From Streptomyces sp. NBC_01016 (GTDB lineage: Bacteria > Actinomycetota > Actinomycetes > Streptomycetales > Streptomycetaceae): a stretch of DNA of 64,000 nt. The notes under the pieces were generated by a model. The model was not told the origin of the DNA. It worked only from the letters and a program-made list of their open reading frames with translations, and searched no databases. The stretch spans positions 3,286,001 to 3,350,000 of the forward strand of contig NZ_JAPEOQ010000002.1 in the NCBI RefSeq assembly GCF_026341035.1, in the 5' to 3' direction. Of the stretch, positions 32,982 to 41,360 are shown piece after piece. The position numbers were made by a program, and so were the translations under genes. Every line of letters begins with the position of its first letter. Position 1 is the stretch's first letter.

Positions 32982-35648
32982 TCACTCCAGGATCTCGACG
33001 TACCCGTCCGCCCCGTGCACACGGATCCGCTGGCCGTCACGGATCAGCCGGGTGGCTCCGTCCACGCCGACGACCGCCGGCAGGCCGTACTCCCTCGCGA
33101 TCACCGCGCCGTGCGTCATCAGCCCGCCCACCTCCGTGACAAGCCCCGCGACGGCGACGAACAGCGGCGACCAACTCGGATCCGTGTACGCCGTGACCAG
33201 GATGTCGCCCGCCTCGAGATCGGCCTCCGCCATGTCGAGGACGACGCGCGCCCGCCCCTCCACCGTCCCGGCGGACACCGGCAGACCGATCAGCGCGCCG
33301 TCCGGCACGTCCTCGCGCCGGTACGTTCCGCGGACGGCCTCGCCGTCCGAGGTGAGCACGCGCGGCGGGGTGAGCGACTGGTACGTACGGAAGTCGTCCC
33401 TGCGCTCCTGGATGAGCCGGCCGTCCGCCCGGTTCGTGCGCACGACGTCATGGAGTTCCTGGAACGTCAGGTAGTAGATGTCTTCGGTGTCATCGAGCAC
33501 ACCGGCGCGCACCAGGCGCCCCGCCTCCTCCAACAGCGCCCGCTTGTAGATGAAGTAGCGGCGGATGATGCCGTACTTGGGGTACTCGCGGTATCCGATG
33601 AAGGTGCGGACGCGCTCGATCATCCGCCGGGTCTCGTCGGCCTTTGCGTCCCCGTCCCCTTCTCCGTCCGCATCCCCATCCGCAGGCAGGGCGCGCAGGC
33701 GTGACAGCACGTCCGCTTCCTTCTGGCGTGCCTTCTCAAGACCCTCCTCGAACCGCCGCGCCGCGGCGCCCGGTTCGAAGTTCCGTACGTTGTCGAGGAT
33801 CACCGGCACGAGTGTGGTGGGGCGTTCGCGCCAGCGCGGCCGCGTGATGTCGATCTCGCCGACGCAGCGCATCCCGTACCGGTCCAGGTAGGCCTCGATG
33901 ACGGCGCGCGCCTCGGGTCCGCCGGTGCGCTTCGTCAGCTCGTCGAGGAAGGTGTCGTCCGCGAGCTGCCCCGTGTCCTGGAGGAAGGCGAGGACCCCCG
34001 GTAGCGGGCGGATCACATCCGCGACGTCGAGCAGGGCGAGGCCCATCTCCGACGTGATGTTGCCGGGGGCGGACAGCGTTAGCGTGTCAGCGGCGTTCTT
34101 CTCGCCCAGCCACTCGTACAGCTTGTCGTTGAGCCACCACGTGGCCTCCATGCCCGCCATGATCGCTTGCATGCTCAGCCGGTCACCGAGGGCCCGCTTG
34201 TGCTCCTCGAAGGCGTCGAGCAGAAAGTCGAAGAGGGCAGGACCGGTCTTCGACCGGATGTCGCGCTCCAGGGCGGCGATGGACTCCTGGCTGCGCCCGA
34301 TCAGTGCGGTGACGACGGCCGGGTCGGTCTCGATGGGGGCGGGCGGGCCGCCGCCGGCCGGTGGCGTGGCGGGGGCCGGGTCGGGGAGTGTCGGGACGAA
34401 GTCGCCGCGGTCGAGGACGGTTTCGAGGGCGTCCCTGATCAGCGGGTCGCCTCGGCCCACGATGTCGAGGAGGCCCGCGCGGCTCGTGGGCGCGGCCAGG
34501 CGCCGGGTGGCGTCGACGAACAGCCGCCCGCCGGCCTCGTGCATCGGCGCCATCGCCGTGTGCTGCCACACGGAGACGCCCAGCGGCCTCATCGCGTCGG
34601 TCATCATCTGCTGATGGCCGACGGAGAGATAGACGTGATTGTCCTGGTCATCGCGCTCGGGGACCGGGAACAAAGTAGTGATCGGCCGGCTCTGCACGAT
34701 CTGGAACTCGGCGTCGGTGCCGGGATCGGTGCCGGGATCGGTGTCGACCAGGCACCATTCGATGTCCTGCGGCCGGCCGAAGTGTGACTCGATACGGCGC
34801 CCGAGCCCGACGAGTCGTACGACCTGCGCATCGGTCAGCGCCGGCTGCTCCTGCCGCCGCGCGTCGACCGTCACTTCCTCCGTGCCACCGCCCGGGACCG
34901 CGTACACGGCACGCTGCTTGGCGGCGATGGTCCGCTCGACGACCTCGCCGTCCCGCACCCGGAAGACATCCGGGTTCACCAGGCCGGAGACCAGGGCCTC
35001 GCCGAGGCCGAAGCCGGCGTCCACGGTGGCCACCTTGCGGTTGCCCGTGACCGGGTCCGCCGTGAACAGGACGCCGGACGATTCCGGGCGGACCATCCGC
35101 TGCACGACCACGGCCATGTCGACCGTGCGGTGGTCGATGCCGGCCCGCTGACGGTAGGTCACGGCCCGCTCGGAGAACAGCGAGGCCCAGCACCGGCCGA
35201 TGTGCTCCAGGATCGCCCCCGACCCGACGATATTCAGGTACGTGTCCTGCTGGCCTGCGAAGGAGGCCGTCGGCAGGTCCTCGGCCGTCGCGCTGGAGCG
35301 GACGGCGCAGGCGGCACCCTCACCCAGGTCCGCGAGCGCGCGGCCGATCCCGGCCGCGAGGTCCTCCGGAACACCGACCCCCTCGACGATCCCGCGGAGC
35401 TCCGCGCTGAGCGTACGGATCGCCTCCCGGTCGTCCGGATCCGTGCGCGACAGCTGCTCCAGCCGCTCGTCGATCGTCGGCGCGTCCGCCATCACCCGCC
35501 GGAACGCACGAGTCGTCACGCAGAAACCGGCCGGAACCCGGACACCCTCGATCCGCGCAAGCCCGCCCAGGTGTGCGCCCTTGCCGCCGACGAGCGCGAT
35601 GTCCGTCTCGTCGACCTCCTGAAGCCCCATCACATACTGCTCGCTCAC
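32982..35648 (-). CDS. rph: Rifampin phosphotransferase-like (PEP synthase-like dikinase)
   Basis: An 888-residue three-domain protein. The N-terminal ATP-grasp/PPDK ATP-binding domain has 'VGGKGAHLGGL', 'AVRSSATAEDLPTASFAGQQDTYLNI' and 'QSRPITTLFP'. The long central region (about residues 330-750) matches the rifamycin-binding part of Rph. The swivelling phospho-His domain has 'GGLMTHGAVIAREYGLPAVVGV' with His near residue 845. Rph transfers the ATP beta-phosphate to rifamycins and inactivates them. Acidic low-complexity inserts (GDADGEGDGDAKADE near 655-670; DPGTDPGTD) look lineage-specific. No rifampin-associated element was found in the 95 bp upstream. Confidence 0.85.
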   Translation of the reverse strand: MSEQYVMGLQEVDETDIALVGGKGAHLGGLARIEGVRVPAGFCVTTRAFRRVMADAPTIDERLEQLSRTDPDDREAIRTLSAELRGIVEGVGVPEDLAAGIGRALADLGEGAACAVRSSATAEDLPTASFAGQQDTYLNIVGSGAILEHIGRCWASLFSERAVTYRQRAGIDHRTVDMAVVVQRMVRPESSGVLFTADPVTGNRKVATVDAGFGLGEALVSGLVNPDVFRVRDGEVVERTIAAKQRAVYAVPGGGTEEVTVDARRQEQPALTDAQVVRLVGLGRRIESHFGRPQDIEWCLVDTDPGTDPGTDAEFQIVQSRPITTLFPVPERDDQDNHVYLSVGHQQMMTDAMRPLGVSVWQHTAMAPMHEAGGRLFVDATRRLAAPTSRAGLLDIVGRGDPLIRDALETVLDRGDFVPTLPDPAPATPPAGGGPPAPIETDPAVVTALIGRSQESIAALERDIRSKTGPALFDFLLDAFEEHKRALGDRLSMQAIMAGMEATWWLNDKLYEWLGEKNAADTLTLSAPGNITSEMGLALLDVADVIRPLPGVLAFLQDTGQLADDTFLDELTKRTGGPEARAVIEAYLDRYGMRCVGEIDITRPRWRERPTTLVPVILDNVRNFEPGAAARRFEEGLEKARQKEADVLSRLRALPADGDADGEGDGDAKADETRRMIERVRTFIGYREYPKYGIIRRYFIYKRALLEEAGRLVRAGVLDDTEDIYYLTFQELHDVVRTNRADGRLIQERRDDFRTYQSLTPPRVLTSDGEAVRGTYRREDVPDGALIGLPVSAGTVEGRARVVLDMAEADLEAGDILVTAYTDPSWSPLFVAVAGLVTEVGGLMTHGAVIAREYGLPAVVGVDGATRLIRDGQRIRVHGADGYVEILE

Positions 35649-35682
35649 TGCGCTGCCTCCCGGGCGGCCGTGCCTGATAGTT

Positions 35683-35744
35683 GATGGCTCACTACGAATC
35701 TATGAATCTACGGATCTGCGGATTGCCGATGGCTGACTACGGAT
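35683..35744. promoter_or_regulatory. AT-richer rph/LysR intergenic region with 17-bp direct repeats
   Basis: Near-identical copies of GATGGCT(C/G)ACTACG(A/G)AT occur at 35683-35699 and 35728-35744, 45 bp apart, with further ATGAATCT/ATCTGCGGAT repeats between them. It is upstream of rph (-) and overlaps the LysR gene end. It may hold the rph promoter and a regulator site. Confidence 0.45.
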
Positions 35745-36637
35745 TATGACTCCAACGCTGCTCGCCGCAGATGCTCGGCCAGCGCCTCCGCCGCCGGAGA
35801 CGCGGCGCCGTCCTGCGCGCCCCAGGCCAGCAGATGACGCCGATGTGCCCACGAGTCCTGCAACTCGCATACGTCGAGGGGGTGTCGGGGGTCGATCGCG
35901 CGCCGCGGCACGACGGCGAGCCCGGCGCCCGCGGCGGCCAGGGAGACGAGGACGCTCAGGTCGGCGACGGTGGTGCGGTGGCGCACCACCGGGGCGTTCG
36001 GCCCGAGCCGCTTCTCGATCCAGCGGCGCAGCGAGGAGCCGGCGTCGAGGCCGACGAGCGGGTGCTCGGCGACCTCGCTGTACGTCAGTGAGGTCCGCCC
36101 GCCGAGGACCCCTCCCGCCTGGCCGATCACGACGAGGGAGTCGTCGCCCAGGGGTTCCATGCGCAGTCCGCTGTCACCGGCCTCGTCGTCGATGACGACC
36201 CCCATGTCCGCGTCGCCGTCGGCGAGCCGTCGTATGGTCCGTGGTGTGCGGCTCTCGGACACGGTGACGTCGGTGTCCGGATGGGCGCGCAGGAACGGGA
36301 CCAGGGCGGCCGGTACGAGCCGGTGCATCGCGGATCCGCCGCCCAGCAGGGTGAGTTGGGCGTTCGGGGACCGGGTGTAGCTCGCGACGGCGCTGTCGAG
36401 ACGTGCGGTCCTGTCGAGTACGTCGCGTGCGTGGCGGGACAGCGTCGCTCCCGCAGGAGTGGGCCGTACGCCCCGGCGGCCGCGGATCAACAGCGCCACC
36501 CCGGCGTGGTGTTCCAGCGAGCGCACCCGGGTGCTGGCCGAGGGCAGGCTCAGGTGCATGCGCCGGGCGCCCGCCGTGATCGAGCCCTCCGTGACGATGT
36601 GGAGGAAGAGCCGCAGGTCGTCCAGGTCGTAGCGCAC
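35744..36637 (-). CDS. LysR family transcriptional regulator
   Basis: A 297-residue regulator with the LysR N-terminal winged HTH ('DDLRLFLHIVTEGSITAGARRMHLSLPSASTRVRSLEHHAG') and a substrate-binding-like effector domain. GTG 36637 is chosen because it begins the conserved HTH directly; upstream open frame encodes an unlikely repetitive leader. It is divergent from the TSUP transporter gene, which LysR proteins commonly control from the neighbouring promoter. A 12-bp direct repeat (ACAGCCTTAGG at 36666 and 36678) lies between them. Confidence 0.88.
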   Translation of the reverse strand: MRYDLDDLRLFLHIVTEGSITAGARRMHLSLPSASTRVRSLEHHAGVALLIRGRRGVRPTPAGATLSRHARDVLDRTARLDSAVASYTRSPNAQLTLLGGGSAMHRLVPAALVPFLRAHPDTDVTVSESRTPRTIRRLADGDADMGVVIDDEAGDSGLRMEPLGDDSLVVIGQAGGVLGGRTSLTYSEVAEHPLVGLDAGSSLRRWIEKRLGPNAPVVRHRTTVADLSVLVSLAAAGAGLAVVPRRAIDPRHPLDVCELQDSWAHRRHLLAWGAQDGAASPAAEALAEHLRRAALES

Positions 36638-36747
36638 CGGCCCAGGGTAGGGCACCGCGCAAGGAACAGCCTTAGGGACAGCCTTAGGCAGGGAACGTCG
36701 ATTCCGCATTGTGGCGCCGATCGTCGGCGGGTGATGCTCTGCGGGTG

Positions 36748-37506
36748 ATGGAGCCTTTTCTTGTCCTGTTGGCCGGCGTCGCCGCCGGAGCCCTGAACGC
36801 CGTCGGCGGCGGCGGAACCTTTGTGGCGCTGCCCGCACTCGTCGCGGTCGGACTGCCACCGGTGGTCGCGAACGCGGTGTCGCGCGTCGCGCTTGTGCCC
36901 GGCGCGGTCACCAGCGCGTGGGTCTACCGGCGCGAACTCGCCCCCGTAGGGCCCACGTCCACCAAGGCGCTGACGGCGACCAGCGTGGCGGGCGGCGCCG
37001 TCGGCGCGGGTCTCCTGCTGGTGCTTCCGGCTGCCTCCTTCGAGGCCGCGGTGCCGTGGCTGCTCGCGTTCGCGACGCTGGTCCTGGCCTTCGGACGGCA
37101 CCTTTCGAGTGCGTTGACCCGTGTGCTGGGGCGCCCGGTCGGCATGAGTGGGCGCGCCGCGCTGGTCGGACAGTTCTTCCTCGGTGTGTACGGCGGTTAC
37201 TTCGGCGGAGCCGTAGGCATCCTGATGCTGGCGCTGTGGGGCATCGGCTTCGGTCTCGACGCCGCGGCCGGCAACCCGATGCGGGTGACCCAGCTCGCGG
37301 CCATGTACCTCAGCGCGACCGTGCTCTTCCTGCTGGCCTCGGACGCGCTGTCCGCTCCGCTGCTCCTCACGGCCATGCTGGTCGGCGCGGTGGCGGGCGG
37401 TTTCGCAGGGGCCCACCTGGCGCGCCGCCTCTCTGCCCGGCTGCTGCGGGGCGTCCTGTTGGCGACGGCCGTGACCACGACCGTGCTGTACTTCCTGCGT
37501 GGCTGA
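36748..37506 (+). CDS. TSUP (TauE/SafE) family membrane transporter
   Basis: A 252-residue membrane protein with about eight hydrophobic segments and the two glycine-rich TSUP repeats, 'GVAAGALNAVGGGGTFVALPAL' and 'GVYGGYFGGAVGILMLALWG'. The family exports sulfite, sulfonates or organosulfur anions. ATG 36748 is used; an in-frame GTG lies one codon upstream. It is divergent from the LysR gene, which probably regulates it. Confidence 0.9.
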   Translation: MEPFLVLLAGVAAGALNAVGGGGTFVALPALVAVGLPPVVANAVSRVALVPGAVTSAWVYRRELAPVGPTSTKALTATSVAGGAVGAGLLLVLPAASFEAAVPWLLAFATLVLAFGRHLSSALTRVLGRPVGMSGRAALVGQFFLGVYGGYFGGAVGILMLALWGIGFGLDAAAGNPMRVTQLAAMYLSATVLFLLASDALSAPLLLTAMLVGAVAGGFAGAHLARRLSARLLRGVLLATAVTTTVLYFLRG

Positions 37507-37533
37507 CCACATTTCTTGCGGAGCCGACCAAGC

Positions 37534-37578
37534 GCGCCGGGGAGCAGCGCGCCGGGGAGCAGCGGGCAGGGGAGCAGC
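37534..37578 (+). repeat. 15-bp tandem repeat, three copies
   Basis: GCGCCGGGGAGCAGC occurs exactly at 37534-37548 and 37549-37563, with a variant GGGCAGGGGAGCAGC at 37564-37578. It lies between the TSUP and MBL-fold genes. A leaderless or long-leader role is possible, but simple slippage is the default explanation. Confidence 0.85.
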
Positions 37579-37629
37579 GGGGAGGTGCCTTATGGCGGTC
37601 CCGTCCGCGGTTCGATAGAAACGGTAACC

Positions 37630-38526
37630 ATGGAACCCCGCCCCACCGGATACACCCCCGAGGCATACGGCGCGGTCACCGTGCTCGTCGGTGCCCGCAA
37701 CGGCGCCTACCCGGGCGCCAATTCACTGCTCGTACGCGGCACGAGCGCCTCGCTGGTCGTCGACCCTTCGCTGTCGCTCGTCGATGACGCGCCGCCCGCG
37801 GACCTGGTCCTCGTGAGCCACGCCCATGAGGACCACGTCGCCGGCCTCGGAAGCTACGAGGTGCCGGTGCACGTGCACCGCGGCGACCTCGACGCGCTGC
37901 GCTCGCGTGCGGCCCTCGTCTCCGCGCTCGGACTGCCCCCGGACACGGTCGACGCCGTCGACGCGGCGATGCGGGACGAGTTCCACGTGGAGGGCCGCCC
38001 GGATGCGCAGGCGTTCAAGGACGGCACCGTGTTCGACCTGGGAGGGCGGACGGTGACCGTCGTCCACCTGCCCGGGCACACCGCGGGCCACAGCGGATTC
38101 CTGGTCGAACCGGACGGCTTCCTGTTCGTCGCGGACATCGACCTCACCTCTTTCGGCCCGTACTACGGCGACGTGGGCAGCAGCCTCATCGACTTCGAGG
38201 CGTCGATGCGGCGGTGTGCGGAGATCGACGCCCGCTGGTACGGCACCGCCCACCAGAAGGGTGTGATCGAGGGAGCGGCCGAGTTCCGCCGCCGGCTCGA
38301 CGCCTACGCCGGCGTGGTGGAGAAGCGGGACGCCGAACTGTTCGCCTTCCTGAGCGAACCGCACACACCGGACGAGATCGCCGACCACCGGCTGGTGTAC
38401 CGGCCGCATGTCGAAGGGGCGCACATCCGGCCCGTGGAACTGCGCACGGCGCGGCGGCACTTGGACCGTCTGATGGGGCAGGGGCGGGTCGAGGAAGTGG
38501 AGGCCGGGCGCTTCCGCGCCGCGTAG
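37630..38526 (+). CDS. MBL-fold metallo-hydrolase
   Basis: A 298-residue metallo-beta-lactamase-fold enzyme. Zinc motif HxHxDH is 'SHAHEDHVAGL' (about residue 60-70); the further ligands are in 'LPGHTAGHSGFL' and 'FVADIDLTSFGPYYG' and the late His in 'GTAHQKG'. The C-terminal extension with 'HTPDEIADHRLVY' resembles glyoxalase II-like hydrolases with a winged tail. ATG 37630 is preceded by GGTAACC and no clear ribosome-binding site. Substrate unknown. Confidence 0.85.
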   Translation: MEPRPTGYTPEAYGAVTVLVGARNGAYPGANSLLVRGTSASLVVDPSLSLVDDAPPADLVLVSHAHEDHVAGLGSYEVPVHVHRGDLDALRSRAALVSALGLPPDTVDAVDAAMRDEFHVEGRPDAQAFKDGTVFDLGGRTVTVVHLPGHTAGHSGFLVEPDGFLFVADIDLTSFGPYYGDVGSSLIDFEASMRRCAEIDARWYGTAHQKGVIEGAAEFRRRLDAYAGVVEKRDAELFAFLSEPHTPDEIADHRLVYRPHVEGAHIRPVELRTARRHLDRLMGQGRVEEVEAGRFRAA

Positions 38527-38568
38527 AGACACGGCACGGAGGGGAATTCCCGGCCGGCGCCCACGAAC

Positions 38569-39015
38569 TCAGACCAGCGCCGTGACCAGCACGGCGAACG
38601 CGGCGACGATGACGGCGACGCGGACGTAGTGGTAGCGGTCCCAGCGGCTCATCTGCTGCTTCCAGTCCGCGGGCCGGTTCTCGGCGGTCCACGTCTTGCC
38701 CTGGTTGTTGATCGGGACGAGCAGCAGGAGCGACATGACGATGCTGACGACGAGCAGTGCGCCGGCTGTGATGAGCAGGCCCGTGCCACCGTCGCCCCAC
38801 GCGGCGACGGCCCAGATCGCGATGAGGACGAGCGATCCGAAGTACCAGAACGGCATCACGGCGCCGAGCATCCGGCCCCCGTGCGAGCGGGCCTGCTGGT
38901 TGGCGTCGTCGGGGAGTCCGCTGAAGATCGGATTCATGACGAAGGCGACGGAGAACTCCACCCCCACCATCACGCCGAGAACCACGGTGGTGAAGACCTC
39001 AAGTGCGTCGAGCAT
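38569..39015 (-). CDS. DUF1772 (anthrone oxygenase-like) membrane protein
   Basis: A 148-residue protein with four hydrophobic segments and the DUF1772 signature 'VMVGVEFSVAFVMNPIFSGLP' and 'NNQGKTWTAENRPADWKQQMSRWDRYHYVR'. Anthrone-oxygenase-like members oxidise aromatic polyketides, but in bacteria most are uncharacterised. It is divergent from a TetR gene; the intergenic region holds two CTAGC-type palindromes, so its expression is likely repressed by that TetR. Confidence 0.85.
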   Translation of the reverse strand: MLDALEVFTTVVLGVMVGVEFSVAFVMNPIFSGLPDDANQQARSHGGRMLGAVMPFWYFGSLVLIAIWAVAAWGDGGTGLLITAGALLVVSIVMSLLLLVPINNQGKTWTAENRPADWKQQMSRWDRYHYVRVAVIVAAFAVLVTALV

Positions 39016-39033
39016 GGTGACCCCTCCTGAGCT

Positions 39034-39099
39034 ATCTAGCGGCGCTAGATGATGAGGCAACGCTAGCCCTACTGCCGCTCGATTGTCTAGCGATGCTAG
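39034..39099. promoter_or_regulatory. Paired palindromic operators between DUF1772 and TetR genes
   Basis: A perfect 17-bp palindrome, ATCTAGCGGCGCTAGAT, is at 39034-39050. A second, CTAGCGATGCTAG, is at 39087-39099, 10 bases before the TetR start. A half-site CGCTAG is at 39061-39066. The two sites suit a TetR dimer controlling both divergent promoters. Confidence 0.75.
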
Positions 39100-39108
39100 G
39101 ATCTGCTT

Positions 39109-39687
39109 ATGTCGGTACAGGAACGCAAGGAGCGCGAACGCGCGAGCCGCGAGCGCCTCATCGTGGCGACGGCCCGCGAACTCGCCGAGCAGCAGGGCTG
39201 GGACGCGGTCACGACCCGCAAGTTGGCCGAGCGCATCGAGTACAGCCAGCCCGTCCTCTACAGCCACTTCCGGGGCAAGCGCGAGATCATCGGCGCCGTG
39301 GCCCTCGACGGTGCCGGCGAGCTGGCCACGGCGCTGCGCGCCGCGACCGCCGCGGTGGAGGGGCCGCGTGCCCGGGTCACCGCCCTCGCCCGCGCCTATC
39401 TCGACTTCGCCGAGAAGAACCCCGCGGTCTACGACGCCGTGTTCCGGCTCGACGGGGGCCTGGCGTTCGCGCGCGAGGACACCCCGGAACCGCTGAAGGA
39501 GGGCTTCGCCGCGCTGATGGAGACGCTCGGTGAGGTCGCGGGGGACGGGGTCCACCCGGGGCTTTTCACCGAGGTGTTCTGGGCCTCCCTGCACGGCCTC
39601 GCGACCCTGTCGAGGGCGGGCCGGCTGCCGCCGGAGTACGTCGAGCAGCGGCTGGAGTTGCTGGTGGATCGGCTGCCCGTGGTGTGA
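39109..39687 (+). CDS. TetR family transcriptional regulator
   Basis: A 192-residue repressor. The HTH is 'VTTRKLAERIEYSQPVLYSHFRGKREI' (about residues 34-60), with a TetR C-terminal ligand domain (WHG-like) following. It starts just after the second CTAGC palindrome and is divergent from the DUF1772 membrane protein gene, making autoregulation and control of that gene very likely. Confidence 0.9.
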   Translation: MSVQERKERERASRERLIVATARELAEQQGWDAVTTRKLAERIEYSQPVLYSHFRGKREIIGAVALDGAGELATALRAATAAVEGPRARVTALARAYLDFAEKNPAVYDAVFRLDGGLAFAREDTPEPLKEGFAALMETLGEVAGDGVHPGLFTEVFWASLHGLATLSRAGRLPPEYVEQRLELLVDRLPVV

Positions 39688-40015
39688 GGCACCCGGGCAG
39701 CGGATTCACTTGCGGACGGGCTCACTTGAGGAGTGCAGGACGACGCGGCCGGCCGGTCCACCCTGACAGCTTGCCGAACAACGTGCCCACGGTGTGAAGG
39801 CGGCCGGGGAGTCCGGTGCAGTTCGTCAACCCGGTGCCGAGCGGCGGAACATGGCGGATCGCGGCTCGTTACGTCCACTGAGACCGGCTGCGGAACCTGT
39901 CGCCTGATGAGCGTACGGGGGAGTGCACACCCCGCGGCCGGCCTCTTCCCCTCCGGCCGGCCCCGCTTCCTCGAACCAGCGGGGCCGGCCGCTCCCTTCA
40001 CGCCTGGGTGCGACG
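39688..40015. other. Intergenic region with strong hairpin
   Basis: No convincing gene. The perfect 12-bp inverted repeat GGCCGGCCCCGC (39955-39966) / GCGGGGCCGGCC (39979-39990) with a 12-base loop probably terminates transcription from both sides. A further GGCCGGCC lies just upstream. The rest shows nothing I can assign. Confidence 0.55.
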
Positions 40016-40560
40016 TCAGGCCCGGCCGTGTGCCAGCAACGCCGTGTGCGGCAGGTGCAGTACGCCGCCCGGTCCGGCGAACTCGGCGGCCAGCGCCTCG
40101 AATCGGCCCCTGATCTCGGCGACGACCGCCGGGCTCTGGCTCGTCACCACCTGGCCGATGGTGGCCACCCCGGCGGCCGGTCCGCTCCACCACTCCTCGA
40201 CCGTGGTGCGGTGGTCCCAGTCCAAGGTGTCGCACACGACATCCGCCAGGCCCGCCTCGCCCAGCAGCGCGGCGAAGCCCTGTCGGGTACGGGCGAAGTC
40301 GTCCTCGGGGGCGAGGGCCGGCAGGTGATCCGGACGGGTGGCGCCCGCCGCCCGGACGGCGCGGGTGGCGTGGTTGAGGACGAAGTTGCCGACCGCGGCG
40401 TCGAATGCGGCTTCGGTGAAGGGGAGTTGGGGCAGGGTGGCGAGGCGTACGTCTGCTGTGTATGCCGCTGCGGCGGCGCGGGTGACCATGCCCGGTTCGA
40501 CGTCCACCGCGGACACCTTCGCGCCGTGTTCCCTCCCTGCCGCCCATGCATGGTCCGATT
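40016..40560 (-). pseudogene. Remnant of a class I SAM-dependent methyltransferase gene
   Basis: The reading frame encodes 'EHGAKVSAVDVEPGMVTRAAAAAYTADVRLATLPQLPFTEAAFDAAVGNFVLNHA', the core motifs II-III of a SAM methyltransferase, then jumps to the C-terminal part (LPALAPEDDF, TTVEEWWSGPAAGVATIG, LPHTALLAHGRA). The N-terminal SAM-binding motif I (GxGxG) is missing, and about 35 residues that normally follow the NH motif (the R-V-x-x-P-G-G region) seem to be deleted in frame. Both losses suggest a decayed gene. Confidence 0.65.
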
Positions 40561-40608
40561 GTGGCTCCGCCCGTTCGTCCGATTCCTCTGAAGCAGTAAG
40601 GACGGTTT

Positions 40609-41058
40609 TCAGCGGGTCAACGGATCGTCGCCCAGCGTGGTCCGAGGGGTCGGAGCCGGGGTGATCGTGCGGTACGCGGCGCGGGCGTGGGTCACGCGGG
40701 CCCACAGGGTGCCGACGAGGGTGGCGGTCAGGAGGCAGGTCAGCCAGAGCGTGTCGCGGTGGCCGATCCAGCTGAGGGTGCCCGCGGGCGGTATCGCGAA
40801 GCCGTTGAGGAACAGCCAGCACAGCACGGCGGTGCCGGGCGCCGCGGTGAACCTGGCGCAGAAGCCGAGGCCCGCGGCGAGCAGGGCGAGCGCGGTGAGC
40901 GCGAGCCACGGGCGGCCCGGTCCGAGGAACGTGTTGATGAGCGCCACGAGCAGCAGAGCGGTGCCGCCGGTCACCGCCCACACCAGCGGCGTGGCGACGG
41001 GCCGGGGGACGGGACGCGGTCCGGTGCTCTGGATGGACACCCACTTGATCACGCGCAC
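40609..41058 (-). CDS. Small multi-pass membrane protein
   Basis: A 149-residue protein with four hydrophobic segments (VWAVTGGTALLLVALINTFLG, WLALTALALLAAGLGFCARF, AVLCWLFLNGFAIPP, TLWLTCLLTATLVGTLWA, each shown in part) and a polar C-terminus. The membrane region resembles a DUF4118-type sensor domain without a kinase. GTG 41058 follows GGAAGGAAGC. Function unknown. It is divergent from gdhA. Confidence 0.65.
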   Translation of the reverse strand: MRVIKWVSIQSTGPRPVPRPVATPLVWAVTGGTALLLVALINTFLGPGRPWLALTALALLAAGLGFCARFTAAPGTAVLCWLFLNGFAIPPAGTLSWIGHRDTLWLTCLLTATLVGTLWARVTHARAAYRTITPAPTPRTTLGDDPLTR

Positions 41059-41234
41059 GCTTCCTTCCGGCCGGGTTCGGACGCCAGGGTTCGTATTCTC
41101 TCCCACCGCTCCGCGCGGCCGGAAGTCCCGTCCCGGATGATCGGAATGGTGCGTTCCGTGCTATTTATGCAGGTCGGTTGTGCGTATGTGTCGGCCCTTG
41201 CCGTCCGGAATTCGGATGGCCACTGGTCAAGGGG

Positions 41235-41250
41235 TTTACATGCGCGTAAC
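41235..41250 (+). promoter_or_regulatory. GlnR-like box upstream of gdhA
   Basis: TTTAC-ATGCGC-GTAAC fits the GlnR half-box pattern gTnAC-n6-GaAAC. It lies about 110 bases before the proposed gdhA start. GlnR controls gdhA and other nitrogen genes in Streptomyces, so repression or activation by nitrogen status is likely. Only one a/b pair is clear. Confidence 0.5.
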
Positions 41251-41360
41251 ACTTACCCTGTCCCACGCACGGCAATGGCGCCGAGCGCTCATCGAACGAC
41301 CGGACCCGAGCGAGCCGCACCCGCAGGGAGATGGCGACTGCCGAGCCCGAAAGGCTTTCA

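Noticed and set aside
40560..41044. N-terminal extension of the methyltransferase frame upstream to 41044
   Set aside because: The extension is Arg/His/Pro-rich shadow sequence opposite the coding frame of the membrane protein and carries no SAM-binding motif.
41331..41360. ATG 41331 as the start of gdhA
   Set aside because: The Shine-Dalgarno-like GGGAG touches the ATG, leaving no spacing; GTG 41361 has a normal spacing. The ATG is not fully excluded.
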